Below, piece by piece: positions 4,319 to 8,283 of a DNA stretch of 8,283 nt. Within the stretch, counting starts at the first letter, position 1, and the number at the start of each line of letters is the position of its first letter. The stretch covers positions 1-8,283 of the forward strand of contig JAQIBO010000319.1 in the NCBI GenBank assembly GCA_027859055.1, written 5' to 3'. Origin of the DNA: Spirochaeta sp. GTDB lineage: Bacteria > Spirochaetota > Spirochaetia > DSM-27196 > Alkalispirochaetaceae. The notes beneath the pieces are model-generated. The model was not told the DNA's origin, searched no databases, and was given only the letters and a program-made list of their open reading frames with translations. The position numbers and the translations under genes were made by a program.

Positions 4319-7300
4319 CCAGCACGCGATACTTCAGCGCCAGCATCGCCGGGACCACGACCAGCGTGGTAACGGTGGCAAAGGTGAGGCCGTAGAGCAT
4401 CGTCCAGGCAAACGCCTTCCAGACTTCGGCGGACTCGCTTCCAATGACGATTCGGAACGTGTGGATATCAAAACTCACCCCGACCGCCATTGGCAGCAAC
4501 GCCAGCACCGTGGTCAGGGCGGTGAGAATGACCGGCCGGAGGCGGGTTCGTCCCGCCTCCACCACCGCGTCCCGCCATGGCGATCCCTCGCGAATGAGCT
4601 TGTGCGTGTAGTCCACCAGGACGATGCAGTTGTTCACCGCGACACCGGCCAGCGCGATCGATCCGATTCCGGACATGATGATCACAAAGTTCTGCCCGCC
4701 AAGGGCAAAGCCCCACATCACCCCCCCAAGGCTCAGAAACACCGCATAGAGGATAATAAACGGGTCTGCCAGGGAGTTGAACTGGGCCACCAGCACGATA
4801 AAGATCAGGAAAATCGCCATGACAAACGCCTGGATCAGGAACGTCGTCGATTCGTTTCTGACGTCAAATCCCGCGCCGGCGCCGATCGTATACCCCGCTG
4901 GAAGGCGGGCGTTCAGCTCCTCGACCTGTTGGTCCACCGCAGTGACGATTTCGGTGCGCGTTTCCGTATCGGGACGAAAGTTGGCGCCGATGTTGACCGC
5001 CCGGTTGAGATTGCGCCGCTTGATAACACTGACGCTGGACTGATGCTCAATCGCGGCAACCGCGCTCAGCGGCACCCGGCGCCCGTCGGATGCGATCACC
5101 TCGATATTGCGCAACATGCTCAAAGAGTCACGCGCATCGTCACGGTAGCGCACAACGATGTCGTATTCTTCGTTCTCATGGCGAAAGGATCCCACCGTTG
5201 ACCCGTTGACGGCGGTGCGAATTGTACGGGCGATCGCGGCGGTGCTGAGGCCGTAGTGCGCCGCGGTCCGGCGGTCTATGTTGACCGCCACCTCCGGGAG
5301 GTCCGCTTCAAAGTCGTTCCGGATCTCCTTAAACGAGTCGGCGTAGGGTGTGAGGATATCGGTCAGCTCCGCCGCGATCTCACCCATCACCGCGTAGTCC
5401 TCTCCACGGATTTCATAAGAAATGTCGTCACCGGTGGGCGGGCCGGAGTTGCCCTCCTGGACGTAAATGACCGCGCCGGTAATACCTCGCAGGCGCTCCT
5501 GCAACCGACCGATCGCAACGGCACCGGATATCTCCCTGTCGGCGTACGGCGCAAAGGAGATGTTGATTTCTCCGCGGTCGCTGCCGCCGCTGCCTCCGCC
5601 GCGTCCCGAGACCGCCTCAAAACTGCGCATCGACATTTCCACCTCCGGAATCAGCGCTTCCACCTCGCGCACGACCGCGTCGGTTCGCTCCAGCGGCGTT
5701 CCCTGCGGCGCCTCCAGTTCAATTCGCGCCCGCTCCGGGTCCTGTTCGGGGAAAAAGAGCACTTCCGCTGCCAGCACCCCGTACGCGACAAATCCGGCAA
5801 CAACTACCACCGTCACCGCTGCCACCGTTTTGAGACTGTGACGCGTCGCCCGTTTCAGCAACCGGGTGTACGCGTTCTGAACGCGGGCAAACCCGCCGCC
5901 GCCCTCCATTTTTTGGCGCTGCCGGTCAGTAACGGTCAGAAAAGTGGCGCAAAAGGTGGGGTTGATCACCAGTGCGATAAACAGCGACGAGGCGAGGACC
6001 ACAATGACCGTCTTGGGAAGGTAACTCATGAAATCGCCCATCATGCCCGGCATGAACATGATCGGGAAAAACGCCAGCAGCGTGGTCAACGTACTGGCGG
6101 CGATCGGCCCGGCAACCTCGCCGGCGCCGTCGATGGCGGACTGCACGCGACTTTTCCCCATCGCCTGGTGGCGAAAGATGTTTTCCACGATAACGATACC
6201 GTTATCCACCAGCATACCCAGTGCCAGAATCAGACTGAACAGGACGATCGTATTGAGGGTGATGCCCATGAGCTGCAGAATGAAAAACGACAACAGCATC
6301 GAAAGGGGAATCGCCATCGACACAAACAAACTGTTCCGAAATCCCAGAAAAAGGATCGTCACCAGCAACACGAGGATAAAGCCGGTGACCATGTTGTTTT
6401 CCAGGTCCGCAAGCATATCCCGGATGTAGGTGCTTTCATCGTAGGAAACAAACACCTCCGTCCCCGCCGGGAGGGTTGGACGCAACTCCTCGATCCGGGC
6501 GTTGGCGGCGTCGGCGAGGTCCAGGATGTTGGCTCCCAGCCGTTTTTTCACGCTCAGCGTAATCGCCGGCGTTCCGTTGAGGCGGGAATAGGTGCTGGCG
6601 TCGGTATCCTGAAACGCCACGTTGGCGATCTCCGAGAGCGGAACCTGGGCACCGGTGCGGCCGGTGACGGTAATTTCACCGAACTGACGCGGATCGGAGA
6701 TCTCGCCGGTAACCGCAATAGCGTAGTTCTTTTCCGGGTTTTTCAGGACGCCCCCGGGTATGGTGACGTGTTCCCGTCCAATCGCACCGGTCACCTCGTC
6801 GATGGAAAACCCGTGGGAGGCCATGCGGTACGGGTCAAGTTCGATCGCCAGTTCCCGGGCGGTATTACCGGCTATATCAACGTCGAGCACGCCGGGCAGG
6901 CCGTTCAGTTCGTCACGAACGATCTTTGCCGCACCGTCGATCACCCCGATACCGTCGGGATGGGAGAGCACGACCACAAACATCGGCCAGTCGGAAACGC
7001 TGAACTCCCGCACATTCGGATCATTGGCGTCTTCAGGAAGCGCGGGCCGCGCGATATCAACCCGGTCCTTGGTGCGCCGCAACGCCGCTTCCACCGACAC
7101 GTCGGAGGAGAACTCGGCAAAGATAAACGACACGTTCTGCCGGCTTTCGCTGGTCAGTTCCGCCAGCCCGTTCATCCCCTCCAGTTCCTTTTCGATCGGC
7201 TGGGTGACCAGCGTCTCAATTTCCGTGGCGGACACTCCCGCCCACGTGGTCGTGATGAAAATATACGGTTGCTTGATCTCCGGAGAGGACTCGCGGGGAA

Positions 7301-7388
7301 TGGTGACGTAGGCGATCACGCCGACGATGACGATAAGGACGGACAGTGAGAACACCGCCATATGTTTCTGTATAAAGAGTCGGATCAT
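4287..7388 (-). CDS. RND efflux transporter permease subunit (AcrB/HAE family)
   Basis: A complete 1033-residue RND permease that should export hydrophobic or drug-like substrates from membrane or periplasm using the proton gradient. Layout is standard: TM1 at about 11-30, a first periplasmic loop (31-335), TM2-TM6 (about 336-485), a cytoplasmic linker, TM7 (about 521-541), a second loop (542-850), and TM8-TM12 (851-1017). Typical blocks are SATEIETLVTQPIEKEL (53-69), GMLVDNGIVIVENIFRH (391-407) and RTRLRPVILTALTT (947-960). In TM4 the pair of relay aspartates of AcrB reads Asp395-Asn396. In TM10 the AcrB lysine position seems to be Asn (AVNNCIVLVDY, 917-927). Metal-type HME motifs are not seen. 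ATG at 7388 has AGGG 7 bases upstream. The TGA is at 4289-4287, overlapping the redoxin remnant by 14 bases tail to tail. The adaptor gene is 56 bases upstream. Substrate is unknown. Confidence 0.95.
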   Translation of the reverse strand: MIRLFIQKHMAVFSLSVLIVIVGVIAYVTIPRESSPEIKQPYIFITTTWAGVSATEIETLVTQPIEKELEGMNGLAELTSESRQNVSFIFAEFSSDVSVEAALRRTKDRVDIARPALPEDANDPNVREFSVSDWPMFVVVLSHPDGIGVIDGAAKIVRDELNGLPGVLDVDIAGNTARELAIELDPYRMASHGFSIDEVTGAIGREHVTIPGGVLKNPEKNYAIAVTGEISDPRQFGEITVTGRTGAQVPLSEIANVAFQDTDASTYSRLNGTPAITLSVKKRLGANILDLADAANARIEELRPTLPAGTEVFVSYDESTYIRDMLADLENNMVTGFILVLLVTILFLGFRNSLFVSMAIPLSMLLSFFILQLMGITLNTIVLFSLILALGMLVDNGIVIVENIFRHQAMGKSRVQSAIDGAGEVAGPIAASTLTTLLAFFPIMFMPGMMGDFMSYLPKTVIVVLASSLFIALVINPTFCATFLTVTDRQRQKMEGGGGFARVQNAYTRLLKRATRHSLKTVAAVTVVVVAGFVAYGVLAAEVLFFPEQDPERARIELEAPQGTPLERTDAVVREVEALIPEVEMSMRSFEAVSGRGGGSGGSDRGEINISFAPYADREISGAVAIGRLQERLRGITGAVIYVQEGNSGPPTGDDISYEIRGEDYAVMGEIAAELTDILTPYADSFKEIRNDFEADLPEVAVNIDRRTAAHYGLSTAAIARTIRTAVNGSTVGSFRHENEEYDIVVRYRDDARDSLSMLRNIEVIASDGRRVPLSAVAAIEHQSSVSVIKRRNLNRAVNIGANFRPDTETRTEIVTAVDQQVEELNARLPAGYTIGAGAGFDVRNESTTFLIQAFVMAIFLIFIVLVAQFNSLADPFIILYAVFLSLGGVMWGFALGGQNFVIIMSGIGSIALAGVAVNNCIVLVDYTHKLIREGSPWRDAVVEAGRTRLRPVILTALTTVLALLPMAVGVSFDIHTFRIVIGSESAEVWKAFAWTMLYGLTFATVTTLVVVPAMLALKYRVLEKRRPTAISG

Positions 7389-7420
7389 GTGGATACCCTG
7401 TTATTCCGTTGTGTAGTGAC

Positions 7421-7439
7421 GCCCGGCCGGGCGCCGGGC
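7421..7439. other. GC-rich hairpin between adaptor and permease genes
   Basis: GCCCGGC (7421-7427) and GCCGGGC (7433-7439) form a perfect 7-bp all-GC stem with a 5-base loop. An overlapping 12-base perfect palindrome is at 7421-7432. It sits in the 56-base gap between the adaptor stop and the permease ATG, without a T tract. It could protect upstream mRNA or lower the permease level relative to the adaptor (inference). Confidence 0.4.
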
Positions 7440-7444
7440 CGTGA

Positions 7445-8283
7445 TCAGTTGATGATTTCCACCAGCGCGCCGTCGGGAAGTCGATTGATCCCCTCGGTGA
7501 CGATCCGGTCCCCCGGCGTAAGCCCGGCGGTGATCACCGTCTCCGTCTCGCCCGAGACGCCGACCTCCACCGGAACGTGGCGTACCGATGCGTTGCGAAC
7601 CACAAGGACCGCGGTCTCGCCGTTTCGGGTGAGCACCGCGGCGGACGGAACCGTTATCGCGTCGGGGTAGCGGCGGAGGGCCAGGCGGACCCGCGCGGTC
7701 TGCCCGGGCAGGATCAAGCCGTCGGGGTTGGCCACTTCTATTTCCACCGCGTAGGTCAACGTCTGTTCCGATCGGGTGCGGGAAAACCCTGTCGGCGTAC
7801 CGGTAAAGGTCCGTCCGGGAATCGCCGGAAAGATCACCTCCGCCTCGTCGAGCTCCCGGACGCCGGTCATGTCTTGCTCGGGAACCCCGACGGTGATTCG
7901 CATCGTCTGCAGATCGGCGATATCGAACGTCGGGTCCCCCGGTTCCAGATCGTCGTTTGGATCGATGTGCCGCCGCACGACGGTACCGGCAATCGGTGTT
8001 TCGGCGAAGGCGGACTCACGCACCCGTTGGGCGTCCAGCAGCGCTGAGCGCGCCTGCAACCACGCAAGGTGCGCCTGATCCACTTTCAACCGGAATGAAT
8101 TGCCCTGCTCCAGGAACCGCTGTTCCCGCTCCCACGTCTCCCGGGCAAGCCGCTCGGAGAGGACCGCGGTCTCATACCGCGTCTGCGCGGCGTCCGGGTC
8201 GATGCGGGCAAGGGATTGGCCGGCGGCGACCACGTCTCCCGCGGCAGCGTGGACCCGAGCGACGCGCAGACGCGGTATGAGAC
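7445..8283 (-). CDS. RND efflux periplasmic adaptor (membrane fusion protein), 5' part missing
   Basis: About 278 codons of an HlyD/AcrA-type adaptor; the N-terminus lies beyond the right edge. The frame is open to 8283, and the first visible residues (VARVHAAAGDVVAAGQSLARIDP) are the first half of the lipoyl-like domain. Then come an alpha-helical hairpin rich in Arg, Glu and Ala (about visible residues 30-92) and the second lipoyl half, ETPIAGTVVRRHIDP (about 94-108). A beta-barrel follows with VPEQDM and, near the middle, LILPGQTARVRLAL. The membrane-proximal domain with ITVPSAAVL and GDRIVTEGINRLPDGA ends the protein. It should link the permease encoded next to it with an outer-membrane TolC-like channel. 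The GTG at 8233 is internal, not a start. TGA is at 7447-7445. The hairpin is short compared with AcrA (impression). Signal peptide or lipobox cannot be judged. Confidence 0.92.
   Translation of the reverse strand, partial: LIPRLRVARVHAAAGDVVAAGQSLARIDPDAAQTRYETAVLSERLARETWEREQRFLEQGNSFRLKVDQAHLAWLQARSALLDAQRVRESAFAETPIAGTVVRRHIDPNDDLEPGDPTFDIADLQTMRITVGVPEQDMTGVRELDEAEVIFPAIPGRTFTGTPTGFSRTRSEQTLTYAVEIEVANPDGLILPGQTARVRLALRRYPDAITVPSAAVLTRNGETAVLVVRNASVRHVPVEVGVSGETETVITAGLTPGDRIVTEGINRLPDGALVEIIN

Noticed and set aside
5256..7349. A 697-codon open frame on the plus strand, antisense to the RND permease gene.
   Set aside because: The translation is rich in Arg, His, Asp and Gln with no recognisable domain, while the opposite strand encodes a textbook RND protein. 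High-GC codon use often leaves such antisense frames open.
4287..7388. Heavy-metal (CzcA/CusA) type RND permease.
   Set aside because: TM4 reads LVDNGIVIVEN rather than the VDGAV-type motif of metal exporters, and no Met-rich metal-binding pattern is apparent.
8233..8283. GTG at 8233 as the start of the adaptor gene.
   Set aside because: The frame continues upstream to the window edge with a typical lipoyl-domain sequence, so the gene is cut rather than starting here.

Overview
The window looks like chromosomal DNA of a Gram-negative bacterium with moderately high GC. An RND efflux permease and its periplasmic adaptor imply an outer membrane. Genes are tightly packed and many start on GTG or at ATGA/GTGA overlaps. 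The split, Mbh-ordered Mrp cluster preceded by PII-like and PTS IIA genes reminds me of free-living spirochaetes or similar anaerobes, but that is a low-confidence impression from memory. All intact genes lie on the minus strand, so they read from right to left.

Right part (8283 to 4287): the 3' part of an HlyD/AcrA-type membrane fusion protein is cut by the window edge. A GC-rich hairpin and then a complete 1033-residue RND permease follow. Together they form two parts of a tripartite efflux pump. No outer-membrane channel gene is visible.

Middle (4300 to 3212): the remains of a thioredoxin-family redoxin gene lie on the plus strand, converging on the permease gene. The redoxin has lost its N-terminal half, including the CxxC region, and seems to lack an internal segment. 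Next to the break is a divergent toxin-antitoxin module, an RHH antitoxin and a PIN-domain toxin with a one-codon overlap. Its promoter holds a near-perfect 19-bp palindrome that fills the spacer between the -35 and -10 boxes, very probably the autoregulatory operator. A 10-bp direct repeat flanks the module.

Left part (3225 to 8): one long, translationally coupled operon. It starts from a good sigma70-like promoter and reads PII-like protein, PTS EIIA (PtsN-like), MrpE, MrpF, MrpG, MbhD-like, MbhE-like, MrpB, MrpC. The next gene, expected to be an MrpD/MbhH-type antiporter subunit, lies beyond the left edge. The order E-F-G-D'-E'-B-C matches the antiporter half of archaeal Mbh/Mrp complexes, in which the C-terminal part of MrpA is carried by two small separate genes. 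The most interesting idea is that a non-canonical PII-like protein and a phosphorylatable EIIA are produced first, from the same mRNA, and may tune Na+/H+ antiport to nucleotide or PEP status.
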